DNA of 64,000 nucleotides from Candidatus Mycoplasma haematobovis (GTDB lineage Bacteria; Bacillota_I; Bacilli_A; Mycoplasmatales; Mycoplasmoidaceae): NCBI RefSeq assembly GCF_001645765.1, contig NZ_LWUJ01000012.1, positions 1 to 64,000 of the forward strand, read 5' to 3'. Shown piece by piece: positions 40,554 to 50,859 of this stretch (position 1 is its first letter; each line of letters starts with the position of its first letter). The notes under the pieces were generated by a model. It saw only the letters and a program-made list of their open reading frames with translations, ran no database searches and was not told where the DNA came from. The position numbers and the translations under genes were made by a program.

Positions 40554-40916
40554 TTATTTAGTACATCAATTAATAAAGTTTTTGTATTCTTGATCTTCTG
40601 AACTCTTTACTTTATTGTTAATTCTTTTTCCACATTCCTCAGCAAATTCATCTGGAACTTTATCTTGTGCTGATTTAATTTTGTCTCAATTGCTTACATT
40701 CCAAGCATTAGTAGATGGTATCTTTGAATATTCTTTTCATTTAGGAAGTCAGCCTGTTTTGTCCGTAGTATCTTTATTTAAAGCTTCTTTTTTGGTTTTC
40801 TCTTTACTTAATAAGTCTTTAATTGTATATCCACTAGTTAAGTAAAAGTAACTGACAATTCCTGCAGTTGTTGCTATACTTGTTCCAGCAATGCCTGCTA
40901 TTACTTTAGCTAACAT
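40554..40916 (-). CDS. Family S short anchored protein with Trp-Cys end
   Basis: 120 aa. LAKVIAGIAGTSIATTAGIV anchor, YTIKDLLSKEKTKKEAL, WLPKWKEYSK, AWNVSNWDKI, FAEECGKR, FINWCTK. It ends in Trp-Cys instead of Tyr-Cys. Its first 11 bases lie in the end of 40906. Function unknown. Confidence 0.84.
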
Positions 40917-41607
40917 TACCTTTAACAGAACACCAAGATTGGGTTAATTCAATATTTGTTTCAAAATCACTAGAGGTTGTCTTGGTTTCTTCTGTTTTCA
41001 AAGTCTGACAACCTGCTTTAAGGGCTTTAATATTCATGTCTTCTTTCTGCGGTCCTTGCGTTAACTTGGCTACCGCAAATTTACTGTTATCTTTAAGTAG
41101 CTCTTGTACTAATTTTTTTCAAGCATTTGTTTCATTAGACTTGTCTTCGCCAGCGCTTAATACTGTGTATCCTCTTTTTTGTAAAATAGTATTTATTGTT
41201 TCTTCTTTAACACATCAACGTTTTGCTAATTTGTAGTTACTAATATCATCAGCTTTATTATTTAAAATTTCTGCACACTTTGATTGTAAATAAGCTTCAT
41301 TTACATTGCTACCTTTATCTTCTTGTCCAGTAAAGGTATTTGTTTTTTCTAGTTTGTATGCAGTTAATATAGTGGTTCAATCGCTGTTCTCGTTTTTTGT
41401 AGTATTTAGTACAATAAATCCTTCTTCCTTAAGTTTTCCACTAATGGAATGGAGAACACTCCTATCTGATGATTCATTTATTTGGGTATTTGGGTTTGAT
41501 AATTCTTTAGAGTCAAATAAGTCTGTTGAATAACCAACAGCAACTGTTAAACCTGCTACTCCAGTAATCAACCCTGTCCCTATTCCGATACTTTTTGTTG
41601 TAAACAT
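40906..41607 (-). CDS. Family T anchored protein
   Basis: 233 aa. FTTKSIGIGTGLITGVAGLT anchor, YSTDLFDSKELSN, LKEEGFIVLNT, LQSKCAEIL, AKRWCVKEETINTIL, LKAGCQTLK, TQSWCSVKGNVS. Upstream gene of a pair with 40554. Function unknown. Confidence 0.86.
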
Positions 41608-41661
41608 ATTCTTGTTTATATGGAATAGTAATTCAATGTATGAATCTTTAATTTTAATAAG

Positions 41662-42132
41662 TTAGTTTTTTTGAGAGGAGTTAGCTGCGGAAGCGATTGT
41701 ATGACTTGTAGTCGGAACTGGTTGTTGTGTATTATCTACTTCTTTGTAGATTATTTTGCCACTAGTACAATCTTCTTTTGCAGTATCAGATATCTCTATT
41801 ACTTTATCTTTCTTTTCTTTATTCTTGTCTATATAGGATCTGGCAGCAAGTACTCCTCCATCATGCCATTCATTGTATCTTGGGGTAGTAATTCTTCTTG
41901 TTTCAGTAGTTTCTCCTTCCTGCTTAGTAAAGAATAAGAATCTACATCCTTTTTGTTTTTCATAGTCTTCAATATCTTCAACAGAATTAATCTTTCCGAG
42001 TGGTTTTCTGTTGTATTCTACGAATACTTGTTCTTTTCTGGAGTTAATATAAGAATAACCTGCTGTTGCGGCCGAAACACCACCTATTATTCAAGATATA
42101 TTAGTTAATTGTCTAATCGCTTTGAGAGTCAC
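41662..42132 (-). CDS. Family M anchored protein without linker, GTG start
   Basis: 156 aa. MTLKAIRQLTNISWIIGGVS anchor, SYINSRKEQVFVEYNRKPLG, VEDIEDYEKQKGCRFLFFTK, then directly TPRYNEWHDGGVLAARSYID and KEDCTSGKIIYKEVDN. The Ala/Pro/Ser linker of the other three copies is reduced to a few residues. The tail is Ser/Thr-rich. Function unknown. Confidence 0.84.
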
Positions 42133-42709
42133 GACTTGGATTAATTAAAGCTGTTGTATCTTCTATTTCTTCATATATTATTTTTCCTCTTTCACATTGT
42201 CCTTTCATTGCTTCTGCTTTCTTAATAACTTCATCCATTCTTTTGTCATTCTTACTTACATAACTCCTAGCAGATAATACACCACCGTCATTTCACTCAT
42301 TGTATCTTGGAATATTTAAAGAATCAGAGGCTTTTGCTTGAGGGACTACAGGAGAAGATCTCGGGGATATTGCATCTGCAGAAGTTCTTACTATTGAGGC
42401 AGTAGCAGGACTTTTGGTTGCAACTGGCACAGCAGGTCTAACAAAACCTTCTTGAGATCCATAGTCATCAGGTAGTTTATTAGTCGTTACTTTTTCTTTT
42501 TTAGTAAAGAACAAAAATTGGCAACCTCTCTGCTTTTCATAGTCTTCAATATCTTCAATTGAGCTGATAGTCCCTAAAGGCTTTGGAATGTATTCCAATA
42601 ATACTTGATCTTTTTTTGAATTTATGTAAGAGTATCCTGCTGTAGCTGCCGATACTCCTCCGATTATCCAAGCAATATTAGTTAATTGCCTAATTGCCTT
42701 TAGTGTCAT
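42113..42709 (-). CDS. Family M anchored protein
   Basis: 198 aa. Conserved front (MTLKAIRQLTNIAWIIGGVS to RGCQFLFFTKKEK), then about 45 residues of Ala/Pro/Ser/Val linker, then NIPRYNEWNDGGVLSARSYV, MKGQCERGKIIYEEIED and a variable end. Two cysteines only, one in each conserved block. It overlaps 41662 by 20 bases. Function unknown. Confidence 0.86.
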
Positions 42710-43274
42710 CTAGTGAAGGAACAACATTAGTATTGGGTGCTTTTTCATCATCAATCTCCTCATATATTATTTTTCCTCTTTGGCATTGTTCTTTCATAGC
42801 TTCAGCTCTCTTTATTACTGATTCTTTTCTTTGTTCATTCTTAGCTATATAGTTTCTTGCAGAAAGTACTCCACCATTATTTCATTCGTTGTATTTAGGA
42901 ATATTGGGATTACTTAGAACTCTTGCGGCAGGTGAAGCAACTGCAGAAGCTTTTGTTAATTTAGCAGAAGAAGTAGGACCACTTGTTCTAGCTGGGGCAG
43001 GTCTAATAACTCCAAGTTCGCCTTGTCTGGGAACATCTGATGGTTTATTAGGCGCAGCTTCTTGTTTAGTAAAGAATAGAAATAAGCATCCTCTTTGTTT
43101 TTCGTAATCCTCAATATCCTCAACTGTGCTTATGGTTCCTAATGCTTTTCTTGTATAGTCTACGAATACTTGTTCTTTTCTGGAGTTAACATAAGAATAG
43201 CCTGCAGTTGCAGCAGATACACCTCCTATTATTCAGGCAATATTAGTTAGCTGTCGGACGGCTTTGAGCGTCAT
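42690..43274 (-). CDS. Family M anchored protein
   Basis: 194 aa. Front MTLKAVRQLTNIAWIIGGVS, RGCLFLFFTKQE, a linker of about 45 residues (RPAPARTSGPTSSAKLTKAS), then NIPKYNEWNNGGVLSARNYI, MKEQCQRGKIIYEEIDD and a variable end. It overlaps the next copy by 20 bases. Function unknown. Confidence 0.86.
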
Positions 43275-43851
43275 TTAATCTATTTGATGTAGTTATTGTT
43301 GTATCTTCTATTTCTTCATATATTATTTGACCTTTTTCGCATCGACTTTTCATTTCTTCAGCTTTCTTTATTACTTTCTCTCTTCTTTTTTCATTTTTAC
43401 TTACATAATTTCTTGCAGATAACACACCTCCATTATTTCATTCATTGTATCTAGGAATGTTTGGATAATTAGGATTTATTGCCGGTTGGATCGCAGGCAA
43501 GGGAGCTGGAGCTGATACAGAGGCGGATGAAGCTTTAACTACTGGACTAGGGGAAGATGAAACGTTTGCTTGAACTGGTGCGGCAGATCTATTAACTCTT
43601 TCATCATCTCCTGCTTGTCTAATTGTTGTTGCTTTTTCTTGCTTAGTAAAAAATAAGAACTGACAACCTTTTTGTTTTTCATAGTCTTCAATATCATCTA
43701 TAGTACTAATAGTACCAAGTGGTTTTCTGTTGTATTCTACAAATACCTGTTCTTTTTTGGAATTAATATAGGAGTATCCTGCAGTTGCAGCAGATACTCC
43801 TCCAATTATCCAAGCTATATTAGTTAACTGTCTAATAGCTTTAAGGGTCAT
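43243..43851 (-). CDS. Family M anchored protein, first of four
   Basis: 202 aa. Front as in the other copies with KGCQFLFFTKQEK, linker of about 50 residues (SSSPSPVVKASSASVSAPAP), then NIPRYNEWNNGGVLSARNYV, MKSRCEKGQIIYEEIED and a variable tail. It overlaps 42690 by 32 bases. Tandem head-to-tail copies suggest unequal crossing-over. Function unknown. Confidence 0.87.
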
Positions 43852-43896
43852 CTTTATTTACAAATCTAGTATTATGATTTGGTTGTATTAGTTATT

Positions 43897-44190
43897 ATGA
43901 GAATAGCTACATGAATTATTACTGTTTTACTTTTTTTCTCTTTCTTATTAACAGGTTACTTTATACGTTTTCACTTTCTTAATAGAAGACAAGAGAAGAA
44001 TAAGGATTTAGAGGCACAATTTGAAATATTAAATCAAATAAGAAATAAAGAAGTTAAAGAGGAAGAGAATATTAGTGAAAAAGATAAAGCATGAGCACAA
44101 GATCTATATGAAATTAAAGATAATGAAAGAGAGTTATCAAAAATGGCAGAAGAAGTCAAAGAGAGTATAGTCTATACAAGGGAAGAGTAA
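43897..44190 (+). CDS. Small membrane protein with coiled-coil tail
   Basis: 97 aa with two in-frame TGA. RIATWIITVLLFFSFLLTGY is a strong single membrane helix. A charged helix of about 70 residues rich in Glu, Lys and Asn follows (LEAQFEILNQIRNKEVKEEE). No cysteine. It resembles in general form a small scaffold or divisome-like membrane protein, but this is only shape. Divergent from the M array. Confidence 0.75.
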
Positions 44191-44196
44191 TTATTT

Positions 44197-44890
44197 TTAA
44201 CCTGCAAAGCTAAGTTTTTCAGAGCATCAAAGTTCAGATTGGTTTAAAGCTGTTTCGAAGTTTTCTGCATAACTGGAAATATTTTTTAGACTATCACATT
44301 TATTTTGGATGTTCTTGTAATCATCATCGGTCACACCAGGCCCTTGTGACAACTGTAATTGATCAAATTTGAGAGGATTATTATTTTCTGTTCTGTATTT
44401 CTTTATTTTTTTATCTCATTTTGGCTTATTGCTTGGAACAAGGGCAACTGATCCACGCTTATCAAGTATTGCAGCTAAAGATATTGGAACTACACACCAC
44501 CTAGACACTTTCTTGAAAGATTCATCACTATCATCTTAATTAAGAGCGTTATTACAACGCTTAAGAAAGATGTCTTTTGCCGATTTGCCATTCATGTTCT
44601 CGACCATAAAATCTCCAAACTTTAATTGTTTATTATTCTTGGCAACTTTTCTGTAATTCTCTAAAGCTTAATCTATGTATGTACTTTTGGAATCAAGAGG
44701 AACATAATCTTTTTTGCAAATCCTACTTGAAATAGTTACTATCTGCTTTACATTGTTTTCTGGCTTTATTTTTATTTATTATTGCTTCTTGACTTTTTTA
44801 GTTGTTAATGCACTATGTATTATTCTGCAAAAATTAATCCACAAATAGTAGCTGTTCCAGTAGTTAATTTAATTATTTGTGATTTTAAAA
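44197..44890 (-). pseudogene. Family T gene with two in-frame stops and a lost start
   Basis: Most is open in one frame: RICKKDYVPLDSKSTYID, stop, ALENYRKVAKNNKQLKFGDF, LKRCNNALN, stop, VSRWCVVPISLAAILDKRGS, IQNKCDSLK, LNQSELWCSEKLSFAG. Two TAA (in STYID-ALEN and NALN-DDSD) break it. The anchor region (SQIIKLTTGTATICGLIF) is in another frame without ATG. Confidence 0.75.
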
Positions 44891-45000
44891 TAATTTGTTT
44901 TCCATTACTCTTACCATTGATAAATTAGATTTTAGTAAGTCTGAAAATTATCTAGTCTTCTTAAAATAGCTACTTTATTAATAACAACACACTTAGTTTA

Positions 45001-45744
45001 ATGTCTTCGGACTATATATTTGCAGAGCCTTTAATAGAGGGAGTAATATCAGAAAGAACTAATAGATTTAGAATAAATGTATTTATTAATAATGAAGTAC
45101 ATTTATGTCATTGTCCTAGTACAGGAAAGATAGGTAATTTTGATTTAAAGAATAGGCCTTGTTTATTATCAAAGAGTAATAATCCTAAGAGAAAGACTGC
45201 TTACACAGTTGAAGCAGTCTCTTTAAATAAAGTAGAGGATAAGTACAAAACTTGAATAGGTATTAATCAGAATGCTGTTAATAGATATGTGGAACATTAT
45301 TTATTAAATGGAGGATTTGAGAATATGGTTGGAAAAGAACAAAGTATATTGAGAGAACAATTATTAGGTAATTCAAAAATAGATTTCTTAGTAGGAGATA
45401 GTACTTATGTGGAAGTTAAGATGCCTTTAAGAAGATTGCAAATAGAGGTGCCTGAATATATAGATATTAAAGAGTATGCTCCTTTGACTTCTCATGAGAG
45501 ATTAATGAAGCATTTAAATTCGTTTGGTAGCGCATTACTACCACATCAAAGAGCTATCTTACTTGTTTGTTTTATTTATGACAATCCTGGATTTGTTGTA
45601 AATAAGAAAACACATAGATACAAAACAATAAAGAGAATGATAGATAAATCTAGATTAGAGCAATGACAAGCTAACTTTAAGATAACACCAAAAGGAGTAA
45701 AGCTAACTAATTATTTTCCTTTATTAAGAATAGAGGAGGATTAA
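45001..45744 (+). CDS. sfsA: SfsA-family nuclease (DNA/RNA nuclease, sugar fermentation stimulation protein)
   Basis: 247 aa with in-frame TGA. It matches SfsA in order: the N-terminal OB-like block with CHCPSTGKIG (family HCPNTGxM), SKSNNPKRKTAYTVEAVSLN (family SxNxKRKxxxxxEL), WIGINQNAVNRYVEHYLLNG (family VNTxxAN). Then comes the PD-(D/E)xK-like core SKIDFLVGDSTYVEVKMPL (family SRIDFxL...YIEVKSVTL), with the catalytic Asp, Glu and Lys kept, and LLPHQRAILLVCFI (family GxRAVxxFxV). The family Asn in HCPNTG is Ser here. SfsA proteins are nucleases of nucleic acids. It is the only conserved gene in the window. Its stop overlaps the convergent gene by three bases. Confidence 0.85.
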
Positions 45745-46334
45745 GTTCCTGTTTTTGTACATCACTTAACGGCCAAATTATAGTTCTTATCTTCTGTGGT
45801 AAATTTACTATTTAAGATAGTGTTAGTACATCAATTTTTGAGAGCATCATTGCCGGGATTTGCTCTATCTATTCCATCAATAAGTAAATTGTTGCCACTT
45901 TGTTTGTAGTCGTTAGTTCTATTCGTTCAATCTTGTGTGTCTTCTGCTAATTGTTTATTTTCTTTTAGTAATTTTTCTTTATATGTAGGAACAATACATA
46001 CTTCTTTAACTCTTTCATATATCTTTTGGTTTGTTTCATTATTTTCTTTACCTTTATTTGTTGAACATCAATTCTTAAGGCCTTGCCAACTTAAAGGAGT
46101 TAGTTCAAATGTATTATCTTTTGCTTTAATTCTTTTGTAAGTGGTTAATTTTATTTCTCAAAGCGCTTCAACTTCTCCATCTAATAGCTCTTTTTGTTCT
46201 TCGTTTAGTTTATTTTCAATAGTAGTTTTGGCTTTTTGATTAGAGCTTAGAGCATAAGCTGTTCCAGCTCCCGCAATTCCTCCACCAACTAATACTGTAC
46301 CTACTACTTTTGTAAGTAATGATGTATTGGCCAT
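45741..46334 (-). CDS. Family U anchored protein
   Basis: 197 aa. ANTSLLTKVVGTVLVGGGIA anchor, YALSSNQKAKTTIENKLNEE, LKNWCSTNK, VKEVCIVPTYKEKLL, LKNWCTNTI, AVKWCTKTGT. The phrase VKEVCIVPTYKEKLL recurs in 46406. It converges on sfsA with overlapping stops. Function unknown. Confidence 0.85.
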
Positions 46335-46405
46335 GGAAGTTTAAAGATTTTATATATTTCAGCTTAATAAGAGGCTTTGCATCTTGGATACTAATTAATA
46401 AAAAA

Positions 46406-46981
46406 TTAAGCAGCAGCAGCAGCTTTAGTACATCATTCAATAATTAAAGTATCATTATTCTTATTTTCGTTTTCATATTCTTTACTAAATTCACCTTTAC
46501 ATCATGCTTCCAATTGTGTAGCAGTATCATTTCCCTTTGTTACGCCGACAATAGGTTTACTGTCTGGATAAGTGTTTGCTTTTGTTTTTCAATCTTCTTT
46601 ATCTGACAACGTCTTTCCATCCTTTAATAACTTCTCTTCATATGTAGGAACAATACATACTTCTTTAACTCCTTCATATATTTTTTGTTTTTTCTCATCA
46701 AATGCAGATTTTGTTTGCTGCAAGCACCATTTCTTTAAATCCTCTCATTTATCTCCACCTAATTTAATTTTCTCATTCTTACTCTTTATTCGATTGTAAG
46801 TTGCTAACTTTATTCCTCAAAGAGCTTCATTTCCTTCGCCTAATATTTTCTTATTTTCTTCAATTAATTTCTTTTCAATTGAAATAGTTTCAGGTCAAAA
46901 AGCATACATAGCACCTGCACTACCTCCAGCAATTCCAACACTTGCTACAGATATTCCTATTAATTTAGTTGGAGTGATCAT
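46406..46981 (-). CDS. Family U anchored protein with poly-Ala end
   Basis: 191 aa. ITPTKLIGISVASVGIAGGS anchor, FWPETISIEKKLIEENKKIL, LKKWCLQQTK, VKEVCIVPTYEEKLL, LEAWCKGE, IIEWCTKAAAAA. The last five Ala are encoded by GCT x5, a trinucleotide run. The 5' third is nearly identical to 48735 and the 3' half is not. Function unknown. Confidence 0.87.
46409..46423 (-). repeat. GCT x5 trinucleotide repeat at a C-terminus
   Basis: Encodes five Ala directly before the stop of the family U gene. Changes of unit number would alter length without a frameshift. Confidence 0.8.
46778..46981. repeat. 204-bp near-identical segment, copy 1
   Basis: Matches 49107-49310 with one mismatch that I can see. 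It covers the start, anchor and first 50 codons of the family U gene. Confidence 0.85.
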
Positions 46982-47664
46982 TATTCTTTGTCTTTTTTAT
47001 TTGAACACCAAATTTTAAATTTCTTTAAAGATCCTTCTCAATCATCTGAATGATTCTTACTTTCTCCTATTGTTTTGCATTTATTCTTTATTAACTTTAT
47101 GTTTTCCTCTATTTTTGAGCTATCCTTTTCTGTGCTTAAAACTAAATCGCTAATTATTGTGTCTTTATTTTTTGGGTCTTTGTGGTCCTTTATCTTTTGT
47201 ATTCAAGCATCTTTGTCAGTTTTGGTGTCCAAAACATCATCTTTGAGAGCTACATATCCTTCTTTTTCTGAAAGCTTTGAAATAGATATTGGAGTAGTGC
47301 ACCATCTTTTGGCTTTTTCATAGCTTTCACTATCTTCGTCTTCTGATAGTTTCTTCTTAAGAACTTCTTTACACTTTTGTTTTAAAGTACTTAATGCTTT
47401 TGGAGGATTTGAGGCATCTGTTTCTGTTCCTAAAAAATCATCAAATTTGTATTTTGAATTTTTTGTTGCAACAATTTTGTAACTAGCAAGTATTCCTTCT
47501 CAAACGCTATTATTTGCTTCTTCTTGTCCTAATAGTTCGTATTTGTTTGCTTTAAGTTTGCTTTCAATATCTTCATTTGAAAGATATTTATTTAAGAACA
47601 TTGAGCCACCAACAATACCACTTATTGCACTACCTCCTATTAATATTCTTGCTACTGGATTCAT
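46981..47664 (-). CDS. Family T anchored protein
   Basis: 227 aa. NPVARILIGGSAISGIVGGS anchor, FLNKYLSNEDIESKLKANKY, LKQKCKEVL, AKRWCTTPISISKLS, IKNKCKTIGESKNHSDDWEG, FKIWCSNKKDKE. Counterpart of 56740 in the repeated U-T-V-U block. The last base pair is shared with the 46406 start. Function unknown. Confidence 0.86.
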
Positions 47665-47673
47665 ATTTATTTG

Positions 47674-48096
47674 TTAGCTTGCAGGAGCAGTAGCACAAAA
47701 TAGTTTGGCATTAGCTAGATTTTGATGTTCATGTGTTGTGTTTTCTTCTTTATTAAATAATCCTTCACATAATGCTTGAAACTTATTTCCGCCATCAGTT
47801 AGATCTTGTCCTTTTGTTATTGTTAAGTTTGGATATTTATCTTTAAAAACTGCCGCAAATTTTGTTCCATGTGTTTGATGATCTCTAAATTCTTTAAATT
47901 TGTTTGTTCATCCTTCAGAATCTAGCTGAAATGGAGTATATCTTGCTTTTTGCAGAGCGCTTCTGATATTGTCAACTGTCACTGTTTTTGGATTTGTTTC
48001 TTTAGTCTTTAAAGCTTGGCAAGTGTAATAACTACCTACCCCTAATCCACTAGCCCCTACTAAACCAGCTACACCTTTGATTATGGTTAAATTCAT
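47674..48096 (-). CDS. Family V anchored protein, single module
   Basis: 140 aa. NLTIIKGVAGLVGASGLGVG anchor, YYTCQALKTKE, VDNIRSALQKARYTPFQLDS, WTNKFKEFRDH, ALCEGLFN, AKLFCATAPAS. Paralogue of 57390 (IIKGTIGVLSASGLGVGGYY; AKLFCAEKK). Function unknown. Confidence 0.85.
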
Positions 48097-48102
48097 AATT
48101 AG

Positions 48103-48732
48103 TTATTCGCCCGTTTTGGTACATCATTTAAGGGTTAAGTTGTAGTTACTTTTCTCTTTGGTGATTTCAGAATTTAAAGCGCTAGTACATCAATTTTCTA
48201 TGTCTTTTTTGTTTATGGCTTCTGTTTTGCCTTTAAACTCTGGAATAGCTAAATTATCTTTTCCAGTTTTTGCATATTCAGTAGCCCTTCCTTCTCAATC
48301 ATTTTCGGTAGCCAATACCTTTTGTTCCTTAAGTAGCTTCTCTTTACTTGTTGGTAAGGTACATACTTGTTTAGCTTGTGAATAGGTATCGTCTTTACTA
48401 TTTAGTGGTTTACTTAGAACACTCAAACATCATTCTTTTAGGCTCTGCACATCTTCTTTAGTTAATTTAATTTTCTTATCTGATGTATTGTACGCATGAA
48501 GTTTAATATCTCAACCGTCCTCATTTGTCTTTAATATTGTTCTACCTTCCTTAGCTATTGTTTCTTGAAGAGTAGCTGGCTTAGTTTCAGGAGATTCCAG
48601 AGCACCTTTAGTATCCTTAGTGCTGGTAATTTCTTCTTTAGAAGTTAGTGCATCATATGTATAGTAACTACCAACTCCTAATCCACTAATCCCTAATAAA
48701 CCCAAAGTACCTTTTGTTGCTACTGCTTTCAT
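48103..48732 (-). CDS. Family U anchored protein
   Basis: 209 aa. KAVATKGTLGLLGISGLGVG anchor, which resembles family V rather than other U proteins, then LQETIAKEGRTILKTNEDG, LKEWCLSVL, AKQVCTLPTSKEKLL, IENWCTSAL, TLKWCTKTGE. A V-type front joined to a U-type body suggests recombination. Counterpart of 57800. Function unknown. Confidence 0.86.
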
Positions 48733-48734
48733 TC

Positions 48735-49310
48735 CTAACTTCCTTCCTTAGTACACCATTTAAGAACTAATGGATAATCATTTTTTTGATCATCTTCATA
48801 TTCTTTTTCAAGTGCCTTACCACATCATGTTTCCAATTGTTTGGCAGTTGTGCTATCTTTTTTTATCCCAACGATAACTTTATCTCCTGTACCTGTATAT
48901 TCTTGAGCTTTAGATGTTCAATCATCATTTCCAGCTAAATCCTTTGAAGCATTTTTGAATTTCTCTCTATGAGAAGGAACAATACATACTTCTTTAACTC
49001 CTTCATATAGTTTTTGTTTTTTTTCATCAAATGAAGACTTTGTTTGTTGTAAGCATCATTTCTTTAAATCACTTCATTTATCACCACCTAATTTAATTTC
49101 CTCATGCTTACTCTTTATTCGATTGTAAGTTGCTAACTTTATTCCTCAAAGAGCTTCATTTCCTTCGCCTAATATTTTCTTATTTTCTTCAATTAATTTC
49201 TTTTCAATTGAAATAGTTTCAGGTCAAAAAGCATACATAGCACCTGCACTACCTCCAGCAATTCCAACACTTGCTACAGATATTCCTACTAATTTAGTTG
49301 GAGTGATCAT
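48735..49310 (-). CDS. Family U anchored protein
   Basis: 191 aa. ITPTKLVGISVASVGIAGGS anchor, FWPETISIEKKLIEENKKIL, LKKWCLQQTKSS, VKEVCIVPSHREKF, LETWCGKAL, VLKWCTKEGS. Mosaic with 46406: near-identical for the first 204 bases, clearly different after residue 110. Function unknown. Confidence 0.87.
49107..49310. repeat. 204-bp near-identical segment, copy 2
   Basis: Partner of 46778-46981. The flanking 3' halves of the two genes differ much more, so the identity is better explained by conversion than by a simple recent duplication. Confidence 0.85.
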
Positions 49311-49334
49311 CAGAACAATACTTTTTGTGTTTAA

Positions 49335-49994
49335 TTAATTATTAGTACACCATAATTTCAAAAGATTTAAATTTTCCTCAAATTTGTCTTCGTGATTGTA
49401 TTTACCACCAATTTCTTTGCATTTTGTCTTAATTTCTTTTATTTTTTGATCTTCTGTATTTGGAGAAGGATTTTCTAAATTTAATCCACTTATTCTTGGT
49501 TTTCCTTTATCTCTGTTGTACTCTGATATTTTTTGTGTTCATTCTTTTTTGTTTGTACCTCCATCATCGGTACTCAAAACAGTTATTTGTCTTGCGGTTA
49601 ATAATGCAGAAGCAGTTGTTGGCACTACACATCATCTTTTTGCTTTTTCTAGATTATTACTATCGGTATAGTCATTTTTCAGAATTAAGCCACATTGTTC
49701 CAACAAAATATTTTCAGAAGTTTTTTCACCAACTTTGTTGCCAGTAAAATCTCCTAACTTTAAATTATTATTTGTCCTTATTGATTCTTGGTATTTTTGT
49801 ATTATAGTTTGTATCTCTCTGTTTCCGCTAGTAAGTAATGTGTATTTTTGATCCTCAAGTATTTTCCGAATATTATCAACAGTTCTGCTTATTGGCCCTT
49901 GATAGTCTAATGCTTTAAGGCCATAATATCCTCCAACCACTAAACCACTACCTCCCAGCAACACAGCAGAACCTTTAAGTGCTAAAGAATTCAT
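49335..49994 (-). CDS. Family T anchored protein
   Basis: 219 aa. NSLALKGSAVLLGGSGLVVG anchor, YYGLKALDYQ, VDNIRKILEDQKYTLLTSGN, LLEQCGLIL, AKRWCVVPTTASALL, IKTKCKEIGGKYNHEDKFEE, LKLWCTNN. Counterpart of 58404 in the second block. Function unknown. Confidence 0.86.
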
Positions 49995-50034
49995 TAAGTT
50001 AATTTATTTATTGCTTTTAGTAATGAATGAAAAA

Positions 50035-50524
50035 TTATTTAGGAAACTTAAATTTTTCGTCCAAGCTTAAATCATACTCTGCACATCAACTAATTGAAGT
50101 TTCAAGTGTTTCTTTGTAAACTTTTGGATCTCTTATTTGCCTTCTTAACAAGTCAATTGTAACAATACTGCATCATTGAATTTCGTTTGTGACTATTTCA
50201 AACATTTTCTTGTTGAATCAATTTACCTTCACTATTTCTTACAGATATTGTTTTCTTTAGATCAATACCAAGTTTCTTCTCTGATTTCAAGTATTTTTCT
50301 ACTAAGCTATCTCATTTGCTGTCATTGTTAAATCTATTAATTAATCCATATTCCTCTGGCATGTATAGGGAGCAGAAATTTCTAGGTTTAGAATATTTTT
50401 CAAATTTAGTATTATTTCCTGCAACTTCTTTTGCACAATAGCAAGAGCCGTCATAAACAAAAGTTAATACACCTTCTCTTTTGACACCATTAGTGGTTAC
50501 AGCATTGTCATTAATAATTTGCAT
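50035..50524 (-). pseudogene. Frameshifted cysteine protein gene
   Basis: ATG 50524 reads QIINDNAVTTNGVKREGVLT, GSCYCAKEVAG, NFCSLYMPEEYGLINRFNND, WDSLVEKYLKSEKKLGIDLK. The frame then changes near 50225, where the second part is EIQWCSIVTIDLLRRQIRDP, SISWCAEYDLSLDEKFKFPK to TAA 50037-50035. It has no anchor of its own and its start lies in the end of 50511-50857, so both may be parts of one broken gene. Confidence 0.65.
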
Positions 50525-50857
50525 TAATTCACCAAAATTTGGAAGACTGTTTAACTACTACTTCTTTAAATTCTGTACAGTATTGCTCTACTTTTGGTAA
50601 TAATTCTTTAATGCTCTTTTTATTTAACTCTACTCCTATGCCTCAATTACATCATTTAATAACTGATTCTCAAGAAGTTGCATTAGGTATAGCTTTTCTA
50701 AAGCCTTCATTATTTTTGTATTTGTTGTAAACACTTTGAAAACCTTCTTGCCTATCCTTCTTAGAGTATCATCTATTTTTCTATCTTGGCCAAAATAATT
50801 ACCACCTAACACAGTGGGTACTAATCCACTGAAGTAAAGAAGTTGTTTAACGCTCAT
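50511..50857 (-). pseudogene. Frameshifted anchored protein gene, front part
   Basis: ATG 50857 reads SVKQLLYFSGLVPTVLGGNY and DRKIDDTLRRIGKK, then loses the frame. One added base after GGCAAGAA continues as GFQSVYNKYKNNEGFRKAIP, WESVIKWCNWGIGVEL, VEQYCTEFKEVVVK. It ends at TAA about 50513-50511. The layout anchor, Trp-Cys, Tyr-Cys equals the first module of T proteins. Confidence 0.65.
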
Positions 50858-50859
50858 AC

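Noticed and set aside
49460-49747. Plus-strand frame rich in Leu, Phe and Ile resembling a membrane protein
   Set aside because: It is antisense to the 49335 gene, whose family T motifs are intact.
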